Source of the DNA: JAKQEM01 sp964391185
GTDB taxonomy: Bacteria > Patescibacteriota > Gracilibacteria > Peribacterales > Peribacteraceae
Direction: 5' to 3'
Assembly (NCBI GenBank): GCA_964391185.1
Contig: CAYMIX010000001.1
Location: 1-64,000, forward strand
Length of the DNA stretch: 64,000 nt
A model generated the notes under the pieces. That model made no database searches. It saw only the letters and a list, made by a program, of their open reading frames with translations, and was not told the origin of the DNA. A program made the translations under genes and the position numbers. This document shows positions 37,717 to 46,826 of this stretch, in pieces (positions within the stretch are counted from its first letter, which is position 1; every line of letters starts with the position of its first letter).

Positions 37717-37784
37717 AAATTGTTATATTGCTAAATTGTTGCAGGCAAAAACTTTGTTTGCTGCTTGCAGCAATATAACAATAC
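37717..37784. repeat. Palindromic repeat family B, copy 2
   Basis: ATTGTTATATTGCT and AGCAATATAACAAT arms, with an AAATTGTTGCAGGC...GCTGCTTGCAGC interior. Confidence 0.85.
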
Positions 37785-37889
37785 ATCAATGAAACACTTT
37801 CCATAGTTAGCAACACCGCAACTCAAAAGTAATTAGTAACACAGCAAGATTTTGCCATCAGCAAAAGCAAAATCAGCGTGTTGGGTGAC

Positions 37890-37895
37890 TATAAT
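37890..37895 (+). promoter_or_regulatory. -10 of the exported-protein operon
   Basis: TATAAT ends eight bases before the ATG at 37904, consistent with a leaderless first gene. No clear -35. Confidence 0.6.
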
Positions 37896-37903
37896 TGCCG
37901 CGC

Positions 37904-40900
37904 ATGCGTTGCGTCCGAATCGCGATAGCCATCGGCTTGAGTATTGGAGTATTTTCTCCGATCGCTTTTGCGCAATCATTTTCCATCGATAACGATAACC
38001 CGAAGAAGTTTGAAGATGTGAAAGACACATTGGAAACAACCATCCCCGATAAGCTTAAAGAGGCACAGTGCGGAGGCTGGGTAAATACTGCTGGAACAGT
38101 CCAACAATATATTTCAACGGTACCGAATAATGCGCTGCCTGGCCGCAATAATACGTGGGATGGCGCTTTGCAATCGGCGATGGGTAGCACCGACACTAAT
38201 GGAAACAACGACCGTCGAGATGACTTTGTGTTCCCGACAAATACCAAGGGACTCACGACAGTGTGTGAACCAGGAAAAGACAAAATCAGTAAGACTCAGT
38301 GGGTTCTTGCGGATTCCAGACTGCCTGGCTTCAGTCCTGCAGATGATGGAAAGGAAATTATTACAAAGACACTGGAATACACGCATCCACAATTTGAAGA
38401 CCCGCCCTGCAGATGGCGCATCAAGAAAGACGGAAATTTTTTGCAAAAACCACCGACATTCCCGAATCCATTGGAACCACTAGGACCTACAAATGCAAAC
38501 CTCACATACGAAGAGATGGACAACACGGTAAGTGCCGCCCCACGCAGCGACGTGCAGTCGCCTCCAAACTGCAAACAATTCTGCACGTACCTGAACACAT
38601 TCCAATATCAAGACTGTTTACTAGTATTGGCAGGAAAAAATGCAGCAGGGAATGACATTCAAGTGTGCCAGCGCTGGGGAAAGCGCTATCTCTGCTCAGA
38701 GCGCATCGTTCCCGCGACAGAGGACCCCGCAATCTGTGAACCAGGACATGTATCAGTTGAGCAACCAAATGCCAAAGCTTGTGCAGGTAAAACATGTGAA
38801 TGTGGTCTTACACCCCAACATACCGGCGGCGGGATGTGCGAAACAGTTCCTGTTCCAAACCCGAATGATCCAAGTGTGATTGATCGAAAATCATATGTGT
38901 CGTACTACCGCATTTACGAAAAAGATAAAGCGAAGTACATACGCGCTACATTACCCGGACTGGATAAAAATACTGATAACCCGACTAATGCAGCCGATGT
39001 TGCATGCTACGGCTTCTACGAAGAATTTGATCCGTTCCACAAAAAAACAGTCGCGAAGGACCGCCGATGCGTCATTAACATGAACGTCGAAACATATCGC
39101 GAGTCACAAAAAGGAAAAGGTACGTACGAATCCGATGTGCCAGACCGCGACCCAAATGAAGACAGGAATCAACGCTCGCCTTCGGCAACGGCCGCTCCCG
39201 GCTCATACGATAGAGACAAAGATTTGTGGTACCTAAAGCTCGGTAGCGCGTTTTCGTTACTGAGCGAAAAGGCATTTGGAGACAAATACCAGAAAGATCT
39301 CTCTGCTGCGTACATGGAACTGGATCATGCGAAAGAGGTCGCAACCATACAACTCACGCAGGCAAAGCCTCTTGCGGCATCAAACTTGATTCGCGGTGGA
39401 GACGATACGGGAACAGGTCGCATAGTGACCAGTTGGTGGCAGAAACAACAAACGGAAGTGGCTTCCATGCTGCATCCTCCTGTTGTGCGCATCGTGCTTC
39501 CTTCCGCTTTTGCTTTTGGCATCGACCCGAATGACCCGTTCTTCGGCAAAGTGAAGAAGGCTGCGGCTGACCCGCTTGAACGCAGGAATGACAGTGTCGA
39601 ACTCCAGATACGTGCCGAGGAGGATATTCTTGGAAAAACGCTGGAATATTTGGAACGTTCATTGCTCCTCAATATTGTGGAAGAGCCAATTCCACTCGTG
39701 GTACCGATGGGTTCCTCGACAGAATTCCGCGCGCGCGCGAATGAATGGTGCATGTGGCACATCCATATGACCGGCGACGAAAATTGTGACGACACCGAAG
39801 AGCCGGTGCAAAAAATAATGGAGACACTCAATGGATATGCGGACGATATCGACCAGGTGCGCCTGCTCCGCGCTGACCTTGCTCGCTATGCAGCAAGCGT
39901 CTTAAACCTCCAGCAGCAACTCACAAAACCTATCACTGAGTGGATGAAAAAAAACTTGGAAACATACAGCTCTGTCCTCAAAGAACAGAAGCAGCTCCGG
40001 CAAGGCGTTACCCAACAATGGAGACAGATTCAGGAAAAAATGAATGCGTTTAACAACGAAACAAATACGCCATGGTGCATGAATCAGCGCTTTACCGCAC
40101 CCATTTATTCGATGCTTGATGAGTGGTTGCCATCGCGCGATTCCAATGGTCGCATCACGGCGGATAAGCTCCCGAACATTACAATTCCGCCGGCGGAAGA
40201 TGTAATTATCGACTTCTCGACGATCGCGTTTTTGCCGAATCCGGTGATCATCCCGGTACTCAAGCCAGTACAGGTGCGCATCACTGACCTCCCCCGTCCT
40301 CCGGGAGGAAGGGACCACGGGCTCGAAGAAAAAACATATGCAACGCTTCCATCGGTAGAAAGTATTCGCACCGCGATCAAGGATTACACCGATAAGCTTC
40401 CAAAAGTAACAGAGGAGCCAGACCCGATTCCACCGATCAACATGAAACCGATGGGCGCGACGCAGTCTCTTAAAGTACTCGCAACCATGACACAGATTCG
40501 TTCAACATTGGAAAAAATGAACGAGCGCTATGACAAATTCTGGAAGAGTATCGCACCACTCAAGCCAGGCGAAGTGACGAACGCTTCAAAACTGAAAGAA
40601 AAACTCGAATGTGAGAAATGGGATGATGACGCCTGCCAACACGTGGAGATGGATTTGATGGAACGCTTCGTGCGCATCGGATCTCGACCAAATGCATTGC
40701 TGCCGGAAGACTATATTCCGAAGAAAGCTGCTCAAGGCTTCGGCGGTGTATGTATGCCACAAGATGAAACCTGCACACTCGCTCATCCCGAAGCGGCAGA
40801 ACAACACATACTGGAAATCATCGCGCCAGAAGCAGAAATGCCAAGCGCCGATACTGTCCGCGAGCCTGTGCGCAATGCGACACTTCCCGAACAAGCGGGC

Positions 40901-41026
40901 TCTGTCCTGAAGGAAGACCTTCCACCGTACTCCGTCGAGCCACCGGTGCTCCTCCCCATTTACAACATTCCTCCGTTCTTCGATCTGCCCCCGCCCGCAT
41001 CTTCTTCCTCTGCTGCTGCCTCATGA
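37904..41026 (+). CDS. Large exported Cys-rich protein, operon gene 1
   Basis: 1040 residues from the ATG at 37904. A signal peptide ends near residue 22 (IGVFSPIAFAQ). Residues 40-400 hold many Cys, with clusters such as CAGKTCECGLTP near 295, suggesting disulfides. Long helical stretches follow, then a Pro/Ser/Ala-rich C-terminus. No second membrane helix seen. Function unknown; likely a secreted or surface structural protein. Its stop overlaps the next start by ATGA, so translation of the five genes is coupled. Confidence 0.75.
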   Translation: MRCVRIAIAIGLSIGVFSPIAFAQSFSIDNDNPKKFEDVKDTLETTIPDKLKEAQCGGWVNTAGTVQQYISTVPNNALPGRNNTWDGALQSAMGSTDTNGNNDRRDDFVFPTNTKGLTTVCEPGKDKISKTQWVLADSRLPGFSPADDGKEIITKTLEYTHPQFEDPPCRWRIKKDGNFLQKPPTFPNPLEPLGPTNANLTYEEMDNTVSAAPRSDVQSPPNCKQFCTYLNTFQYQDCLLVLAGKNAAGNDIQVCQRWGKRYLCSERIVPATEDPAICEPGHVSVEQPNAKACAGKTCECGLTPQHTGGGMCETVPVPNPNDPSVIDRKSYVSYYRIYEKDKAKYIRATLPGLDKNTDNPTNAADVACYGFYEEFDPFHKKTVAKDRRCVINMNVETYRESQKGKGTYESDVPDRDPNEDRNQRSPSATAAPGSYDRDKDLWYLKLGSAFSLLSEKAFGDKYQKDLSAAYMELDHAKEVATIQLTQAKPLAASNLIRGGDDTGTGRIVTSWWQKQQTEVASMLHPPVVRIVLPSAFAFGIDPNDPFFGKVKKAAADPLERRNDSVELQIRAEEDILGKTLEYLERSLLLNIVEEPIPLVVPMGSSTEFRARANEWCMWHIHMTGDENCDDTEEPVQKIMETLNGYADDIDQVRLLRADLARYAASVLNLQQQLTKPITEWMKKNLETYSSVLKEQKQLRQGVTQQWRQIQEKMNAFNNETNTPWCMNQRFTAPIYSMLDEWLPSRDSNGRITADKLPNITIPPAEDVIIDFSTIAFLPNPVIIPVLKPVQVRITDLPRPPGGRDHGLEEKTYATLPSVESIRTAIKDYTDKLPKVTEEPDPIPPINMKPMGATQSLKVLATMTQIRSTLEKMNERYDKFWKSIAPLKPGEVTNASKLKEKLECEKWDDDACQHVEMDLMERFVRIGSRPNALLPEDYIPKKAAQGFGGVCMPQDETCTLAHPEAAEQHILEIIAPEAEMPSADTVREPVRNATLPEQAGSVLKEDLPPYSVEPPVLLPIYNIPPFFDLPPPASSSSAAAS

Positions 41027-41808
41027 TCCATCCACGATATATCACGGGCACGTTGGTTATCGGGATGCTGATGATGCTGATTCCGACGAAAGGTTTCGCT
41101 GTCGAAAATATTTCCAGCGAATGTACGGATGCCATTTACCAAAGCCTCGCTCACGAAGAACGCATGTTCCGCAGTGTGATTTTCGGACAGCAAAAATCAG
41201 AAGATCTTTCTATCGGAAGCGTTCGTTACGACAAAGAACATGCGACGTGGATAAAAAAAGCTGAAGATGAATGGCAATCATTGAATGAAAATAAAGACGC
41301 AACGACATGGAGCGATTCACTGATGGACGATGAAGCTGATGTGCCTGAACGTCGCGGCATAGTCGAATGGCGAAAGACGCCAACCTCCGACCTGATCCCA
41401 TCGATGTTGCAATCGTTCCGTGCATTGCAATGCAGACTCCAAGCAGTCTGCATGACATCAACCGCATCTCAAGGCGCAAAAGATGAAAAAACAGTGAAGG
41501 TACAACCGGACGGATGTTTGGAATTCGAAATGGATACCATGAAGGCATGCGACGTCACAAACTTCGGCCGAGTAGGTGCGGGAACATGTGACGCGGTAAC
41601 AGAGGCAATCCTCGCGCGTGAAGAAAAAATGTTGCAGCTCCTCGTGATGTACGACGCTGCGTACCGAACACTCCTGCAATTCTCCGGAACATTCGAAGGA
41701 TTCATGGAAGACTTCCGCTTCCCGCTCTTGGAACCACTATGGCAAATGGTTCGCACCATGGGCGCACTCGATAACCTCCCTTGCTTCACCGCACAGTGCA
41801 ATGAATAG
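41023..41808 (+). CDS. Exported protein, operon gene 2
   Basis: 261 residues. A hydrophobic signal at about 7-26 (ITGTLVIGMLMMLIPTKGFA) is followed by a helical domain with seven Cys. The last 100 residues (AREEKMLQLLVMYDAAYRTL onward) show spacing like the C-terminus of gene 3, so the two are probably distant paralogs. Function unknown. Confidence 0.72.
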   Translation: MIHPRYITGTLVIGMLMMLIPTKGFAVENISSECTDAIYQSLAHEERMFRSVIFGQQKSEDLSIGSVRYDKEHATWIKKAEDEWQSLNENKDATTWSDSLMDDEADVPERRGIVEWRKTPTSDLIPSMLQSFRALQCRLQAVCMTSTASQGAKDEKTVKVQPDGCLEFEMDTMKACDVTNFGRVGAGTCDAVTEAILAREEKMLQLLVMYDAAYRTLLQFSGTFEGFMEDFRFPLLEPLWQMVRTMGALDNLPCFTAQCNE

Positions 41809-42640
41809 AAAGAATTTTATAAAACAGCGGCATGTCATGGTTCGGTGCCCGCACTCCTTCGAGGCTGCCACTGATGTGGCAGCGCCTCAGGATGACGTGC
41901 GGGCCCCGAACCACGTGCCGCGTGCTTCACTTCTATGCGTAGTAGTTTCACTATTCTTACTCTCTTCGTGCGCCAACGACCCGGGCCAGCAAGGCCAACA
42001 ATCGGAACACTTACCTCCATGCTCATCGGAGGGGTCAATCTTCGCCACGCTGCCCTACAAAGAATGGAAAGAGCGATACCACAATGACGTTGCGGCTGCG
42101 ATCGACACACACCTCAAGAGCATTAACAACACGGGGGGAATGCCACTACGCTGCACTGAAGAATCCTACGAAGCGCTTGTGCCACCATCCGAAGAGCTGA
42201 AGAAAATTGCCAATGCCGATGTGCTGCCAGCATACAAAGAGGCTGACCGACAAAGCTCGCTTAGCGAAAGTGACTTAAGCTCGGTGCTTCTGGAATATCT
42301 CCGCGTCTACGAATGTTCTCTTGCGGAGCGCGCATCGTTCCTCACACTTTCTGTCTGGAACGAAAATCCCCGATTTAAGCGTGGTGAACTCAACGAAGAA
42401 GTTGCCAAAGAACGGAACGAAATTGAGGATGAACAATTGCTCGCGCGCGAGGCACTTAATCGCGCACTTACAATCATTGGCGGGTACGACCGCTTGCGAC
42501 CCTTCGCGTTGGACATCGAATGTCTTAAGCGGACATCGCTCGACCTTCGTAATGTACTCGGGCTCACCGCTGATGTTGCCAGTTGCATGCCACGCATATG
42601 GGATACGAAAGGCTCACTCCGCTCTCTTAAAGGCGACTAA
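41801..42640 (+). CDS. Lipoprotein, operon gene 3, with repeat in its N-terminus
   Basis: 279 residues from ATG 41801, overlapping gene 2 by eight bases. The lipobox is LLSSC with the Cys near residue 57. A basic start (MNRKNFIKQRHV) is separated from the hydrophobic core (LLCVVVSLFLL) by about 28 residues encoded by a palindromic repeat (41838-41913). A GTG at 41915 could be an alternative start that skips the repeat. The mature domain is helical with few Cys and resembles gene 2. Function unknown. Confidence 0.72.
   Translation: MNRKNFIKQRHVMVRCPHSFEAATDVAAPQDDVRAPNHVPRASLLCVVVSLFLLSSCANDPGQQGQQSEHLPPCSSEGSIFATLPYKEWKERYHNDVAAAIDTHLKSINNTGGMPLRCTEESYEALVPPSEELKKIANADVLPAYKEADRQSSLSESDLSSVLLEYLRVYECSLAERASFLTLSVWNENPRFKRGELNEEVAKERNEIEDEQLLAREALNRALTIIGGYDRLRPFALDIECLKRTSLDLRNVLGLTADVASCMPRIWDTKGSLRSLKGD
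41838..41913. repeat. Palindromic repeat inside the gene 3 signal region
   Basis: TGGTTCGGTGCCCGCAC and GTGCGGGCCCCGAACCA outer arms, one mismatch, enclosing a perfect GCTGCCAC/GTGGCAGC stem. On the minus strand it reads GTCATCCTGAGG...CGAAGGAGTG, the same boundaries as the element at 14641-14684. Confidence 0.8.
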
Positions 42641-45108
42641 TGAAGCGCTTCCTTGCCATCACCAGCTTCATTGCACTCCTCGGGGCTCCAGCCTTCGCCA
42701 AAGCAGCTACTGGGATGTATATGACAATCAAAAAAACTGTCGAGGTCGAATTTAATAAAGTAGAAACACCTGATGAAAAATTGACGCAATTTATCGCTCG
42801 CATCCTTTCCGATGAACGCATCGAATTTACATCGGAAGAAATCGGGAAGGTGCTGACATCGAAAAATCCGTATGAAGTATGCAGTGAACGAGATGATGAG
42901 ACATTGGTCGATTGCGACATGCTGCTCCCGCGGATGCAAAAAATGGCCGCGAATGAAATGCGCGTCCGAGCTCTTGGTCACAACCTGCAAATCGCAGCGA
43001 GCAGTTTCGAGGTTCCCATTTCGGATCTGCCAGGACGTGCGACGCGGCTAGCATCGGACTTACGCGGACTTTTGAGCATCTGGAGCGCTGGTACGGGGAG
43101 TATTAAATCAAGTATTAATACGATACCTATCCGCACCAAGAGTGATGAAGATGGATCGTACGATAACCTCTTAAAAGAACTTGGAGATCTTTTAAAAGAT
43201 TTGGATGAAGAAGAGCGCATCGCCGCTATTTGGCGTTATCAGTACGGCGTACGATTGATAAAAGACGAACGTGCACCACGCTTTCCTGCTCCATTAGATG
43301 ACCAAAGTAGTGGACCGGGAACGGAACGTCAGTATATCTTTAAGAAATGGCCCAAGATCGAAGAGAAGCTTTCTGCTATTTGGGATAAGGCAAAGGCAGA
43401 TCCGTTTGATCCCCCACTCGCTGCTCACGAAATTGGATTCATTACATTGAACGAAAGTATTGTTGACAGTGCACTACCCGAAAACGTCATCCTGTGGATT
43501 CGAGTCGATAGCCAAGCAGAACATCCTTTTGGCGACGTCGGACTCCAATGGAAAACCCCAATCGAACCTGTGCAGCCATCACTCCTCAAAGATGGAGATG
43601 AAGACACGATAATCCTTGGCGGTGATTACCCGCCTGAACCTCCAATAGAGGATGCCGAAGGAACCGATGAGCAAAAGATTCCTCAGGGCCGAGGGCTCTG
43701 CACAAGTCCAAGTGCATTACGAGGATATTTGTGCCGACCATTTGAAGCAATTGCCCCCGACGAACGCTGCCCCAAAGAAGATGACGACGAAGACACGGAC
43801 AAAATTCGTCTGACAACGTGCACGAATACAGGGTCCATCCGGACCACCGCTGCAGGCGCGGACGTGTGCAGGGAAGTGAATTGGTTGAATAAAAAGCCAT
43901 TTGATCCGAATACACAGTGTACGATTGAATTTAACTGTTCTAACTCCTGCATTCCAGGTGGCAACGCCTCCGCCATTGCCAAAGCCAAAGAAGCAGACGG
44001 AAGCATCGAGTTATGCATGAACGACGACACGTGGAATAAGACATATCTTGGCATGCATGAATTGGTGCATGCCTATCAAAAGTGTCATCAGCCGCCAAAA
44101 TACACCCCTTACGACGGCTTGAATGCAGAGCAAAAAGGTGTCGCCTGCTGCCACATCGAAGGCGAGGCATATGCTCTGCAGTGCGCAATGATGGAGCGAG
44201 ATGGCGTCTTTGGCGATCCTTCTACCAACCCGATAACTTTCCGTGGCACGAACATTCCCATCAATGCTGAAACATGTACCGAAGTCCTTACAGATTACGA
44301 CTGCAAATCAGAAGGTTACAAGGGCTGTTACGTGAGCAGAAGCTATCCAGCAACTGCCCTCGATGAAGTATGGATAGCACAGTACAACAATCCCAAAGAT
44401 GTTCCTTATGAATGCGATGATACGATCGATCCAGAGAAAATGGACCAACGTATGAAGGATCTTATCGAAGCTATCGAACATCAACATCATGTCTGCCTTC
44501 CAGGAAACCAAAGCACCTACGTAAACCGCATCGGCAATAATGCCTGTTACATTGGAACGTGTGTGGAACAATCCGTAGAACTCCATAATATTTCAGCAGG
44601 ACGCACGCCAACAACTGTGCAGGATGAAATTGCTCCATGGCATGACCCAGAGAGCGGAACGCCACTCGGAAACCTCTTGATGAACCCGCCCGATGTACAG
44701 CTGCACTTGCCCGTGTATCGCCCTGGTTACGTGGCACAGCAACTCGACACCGCGCTTTGCCAGCTCCAGGGATTACCACCACAAACGCCACCGATCTTGT
44801 GTGTTGCACTCGCAAATCGACAGTTGGAAGGTACACGCTTGATGGGCATAGATGTGACCAAGAGCTTGCTCATGCAACGTGGCGAAGGCGAATTGGCTTC
44901 TACTGATTTATTAAACCTTGGCCCAGCTATCGGCGTACGTATGGGCAGCACGTTGTATGCTGATTACCTTCGCGCTTCAAGCCAATCATTCGCAAGCTTG
45001 CTAACAGTCGCATCAAAACTCTTGGAAGATCTGACAAAGATAGACTTCCCGAAAGACATGTGTCCGATCGAACCTGGTCTCCCTCCACCAAGCCCACCAT
45101 CTTCATGA
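42640..45108 (+). CDS. Exported HExxH metallopeptidase-like protein, operon gene 4
   Basis: 822 residues. A signal peptide ends near residue 21 (GAPAFAKAA). Residues 50-350 are helical. From about 365 to 560 lies a Cys-rich region with HELVH at 473-477 and a downstream HIEGEAYALQ (Glu 507 and 509). This is the zincin pattern of two His plus Glu, then a third acidic ligand about 30 residues on. Substrate unknown; surface proteins or partners of this operon are possible. The C-terminus is Pro/Ser-rich. ATG overlaps the gene 3 stop. Confidence 0.75.
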   Translation: MKRFLAITSFIALLGAPAFAKAATGMYMTIKKTVEVEFNKVETPDEKLTQFIARILSDERIEFTSEEIGKVLTSKNPYEVCSERDDETLVDCDMLLPRMQKMAANEMRVRALGHNLQIAASSFEVPISDLPGRATRLASDLRGLLSIWSAGTGSIKSSINTIPIRTKSDEDGSYDNLLKELGDLLKDLDEEERIAAIWRYQYGVRLIKDERAPRFPAPLDDQSSGPGTERQYIFKKWPKIEEKLSAIWDKAKADPFDPPLAAHEIGFITLNESIVDSALPENVILWIRVDSQAEHPFGDVGLQWKTPIEPVQPSLLKDGDEDTIILGGDYPPEPPIEDAEGTDEQKIPQGRGLCTSPSALRGYLCRPFEAIAPDERCPKEDDDEDTDKIRLTTCTNTGSIRTTAAGADVCREVNWLNKKPFDPNTQCTIEFNCSNSCIPGGNASAIAKAKEADGSIELCMNDDTWNKTYLGMHELVHAYQKCHQPPKYTPYDGLNAEQKGVACCHIEGEAYALQCAMMERDGVFGDPSTNPITFRGTNIPINAETCTEVLTDYDCKSEGYKGCYVSRSYPATALDEVWIAQYNNPKDVPYECDDTIDPEKMDQRMKDLIEAIEHQHHVCLPGNQSTYVNRIGNNACYIGTCVEQSVELHNISAGRTPTTVQDEIAPWHDPESGTPLGNLLMNPPDVQLHLPVYRPGYVAQQLDTALCQLQGLPPQTPPILCVALANRQLEGTRLMGIDVTKSLLMQRGEGELASTDLLNLGPAIGVRMGSTLYADYLRASSQSFASLLTVASKLLEDLTKIDFPKDMCPIEPGLPPPSPPSS

Positions 45109-46712
45109 AGCATTCAGTGATGATATTCATATCGGCTTTCGCCCTGCTGATGTACGCTGCACCTGTGCATGCGGTTTCAGCGGTGGATTGCAAAGTACTT
45201 CTCGAGCGTCCGATATCAACACACTACGTGCAGAAGGTAATCGACCGTGCGTTTGCGGGGCTCGATGAAATCCGCAGTATCGAAAAAAAAGGCCCTCAAG
45301 ATGATTGGGCAAAAAGTGTGCAATCAGCAGAAGGCGGACTCATTGATGCACAAGTGCAAATTATCCAACAACAAAACCAGTTGGACCGCGCAAGCGCATG
45401 CTTGAATTACGACAGTGCGCTCATTGAATGTGCGATCGACGAAGTACGAACAGAAATCAAAAGCCAAATAGCTGACGGTTCCGAAGATGCGATCCGCGCC
45501 TTGCTCCAACTCCTTTCATTCCTCAATGAACGTCGGCGCCAGCTGCTCTTCGGCGCGCTCGACCCGCTCTATAGCGACCCGGGTTGGTACTCGCAATTCG
45601 CTTTTGACCCCGAGGACACGAAGTATGATGATGAGAAACTCAAAACAGAGGGCCCACTGTGTCCATTCACCTCTGATTACGCTCCTGCATTCCTGAATGG
45701 TTTCGGATGTGACGTACCTCTGCTCAGCCAGCGCACGGACTACGAACCTATTCGGGCGGAATACGAATCTCTCTCGATCATCGATAGACAGATACGTTCT
45801 TTCCAACAAGAAGCAGAGAAAATATTTGAGATCCAACAGCAGATCGATGAAATTTTTGGAAACCAGAGCACAACTCCGCCAAAACCTCCAAAGTACGAGC
45901 ATAAGACTGCATATGGCTGTGGATGGACCGGTGGCTATTGCAGCGGCGAAGCAATCAGGCGCTGCGCGACAAATGCAGAGTGTGCAAATGCTGGCAGGTG
46001 TAAAGCATCAACAAAGGTGTGTAAGCAAAACCGCGCTATCCGATGCTGGGATGATGTTCAATGTGGCAATGGCGACACATGCATAGAAGACGACGCCACT
46101 CTTTCCACTCGATCCGTCCGCAGCCCATTCTCTGTCCAGAAAGACGAAACCGCACTGCTGATGGAATTCCTCGGTGTGCGTGCGGCTCAAGAAATCTCTC
46201 GCGAGTTCCGTGACGATTTAAAAATCGCATCAGAATTTCGAGAGGATCAGAAACAGGAAAAAGAAGATCGTGAACTGGATGATGCCAATCCCTTCAGCCG
46301 ATATTTCCGACAATCACAACGCGCACTCGTACGCATTTGGGGGCGCATCCAAGGTCGACGTGAAGCGGGCATATTTCCTGCAGCAGTCGATGGCCAACTC
46401 CAAGCAGCGGACGCGCTTACGTCTTTGCGTGCAGCAGTCGCAAAGCTTGCCAAGCTTGCTGTCGTCCGCGAAGAAGAAAGCCCGACGAAGTCCAAGGGGT
46501 TGCGCGACTTTGTCATGAGTTATGCATACTTCCTCAATAGGACATGTCTCACTCGCCCTTGCAGCATGATACTCGAACAAGTAATGCGCATCACGAGTGC
46601 CAAAGAATGTTTCCCGTACACGAATGGCGAATTTCTTGCGGATAATGATAATCCGGAAAATGGAGAGGACCCGCGATGGAAGAAGTGTAAGGAGAAAGCT
46701 GGGATCAAATAA
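45105..46712 (+). CDS. Exported Cys-rich protein, operon gene 5
   Basis: 535 residues from ATG 45105, overlapping gene 4 by four bases. Signal peptide to about residue 21 (LLMYAAPVHAVS). Long helices with EREK-rich coiled coil, and a Cys module at about 285-330 (CATNAECANAGRC, then CWDDVQCGNGDTC) like small disulfide repeats. Function unknown. Last gene of the operon; a palindromic repeat follows. Confidence 0.75.
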   Translation: MKHSVMIFISAFALLMYAAPVHAVSAVDCKVLLERPISTHYVQKVIDRAFAGLDEIRSIEKKGPQDDWAKSVQSAEGGLIDAQVQIIQQQNQLDRASACLNYDSALIECAIDEVRTEIKSQIADGSEDAIRALLQLLSFLNERRRQLLFGALDPLYSDPGWYSQFAFDPEDTKYDDEKLKTEGPLCPFTSDYAPAFLNGFGCDVPLLSQRTDYEPIRAEYESLSIIDRQIRSFQQEAEKIFEIQQQIDEIFGNQSTTPPKPPKYEHKTAYGCGWTGGYCSGEAIRRCATNAECANAGRCKASTKVCKQNRAIRCWDDVQCGNGDTCIEDDATLSTRSVRSPFSVQKDETALLMEFLGVRAAQEISREFRDDLKIASEFREDQKQEKEDRELDDANPFSRYFRQSQRALVRIWGRIQGRREAGIFPAAVDGQLQAADALTSLRAAVAKLAKLAVVREEESPTKSKGLRDFVMSYAYFLNRTCLTRPCSMILEQVMRITSAKECFPYTNGEFLADNDNPENGEDPRWKKCKEKAGIK

Positions 46713-46722
46713 AGGTTTATTA

Positions 46723-46780
46723 GTTTACTGGTTAATTGGTTCGGTAGCTTCACAACCAATCAACTAATTAACCAGTAAAC
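46723..46780. repeat. Palindromic GGTTAATT repeat after the operon
   Basis: GTTTACTGGTTAATT and AATTAACCAGTAAAC, perfect 15-base arms, 28 bases apart. Could also act as a weak transcription end. Word set related to 30395-30470. Confidence 0.8.
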
Positions 46781-46826
46781 ACTCGATAGAAAAATTACTA
46801 ATGGAATTCCATGATATGATAGTGGC

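Larger units (their letters stand above)
37571..37903. other. Gene-free region between ssb and the exported-protein operon
   Basis: Holds a TTTAAAGCGC / GCGCTTTAAA inverted repeat (37656-37665 and 37710-37719), palindromic family B copy 2 (37717-37784), and the operon -10 at 37890-37895. No credible coding frame. Confidence 0.6.

Noticed and set aside
37890..37905. TTG at 37895 as the start of operon gene 1.
   Set aside because: It overlaps the -10 hexamer; the ATG at 37904 directly precedes a good signal peptide.
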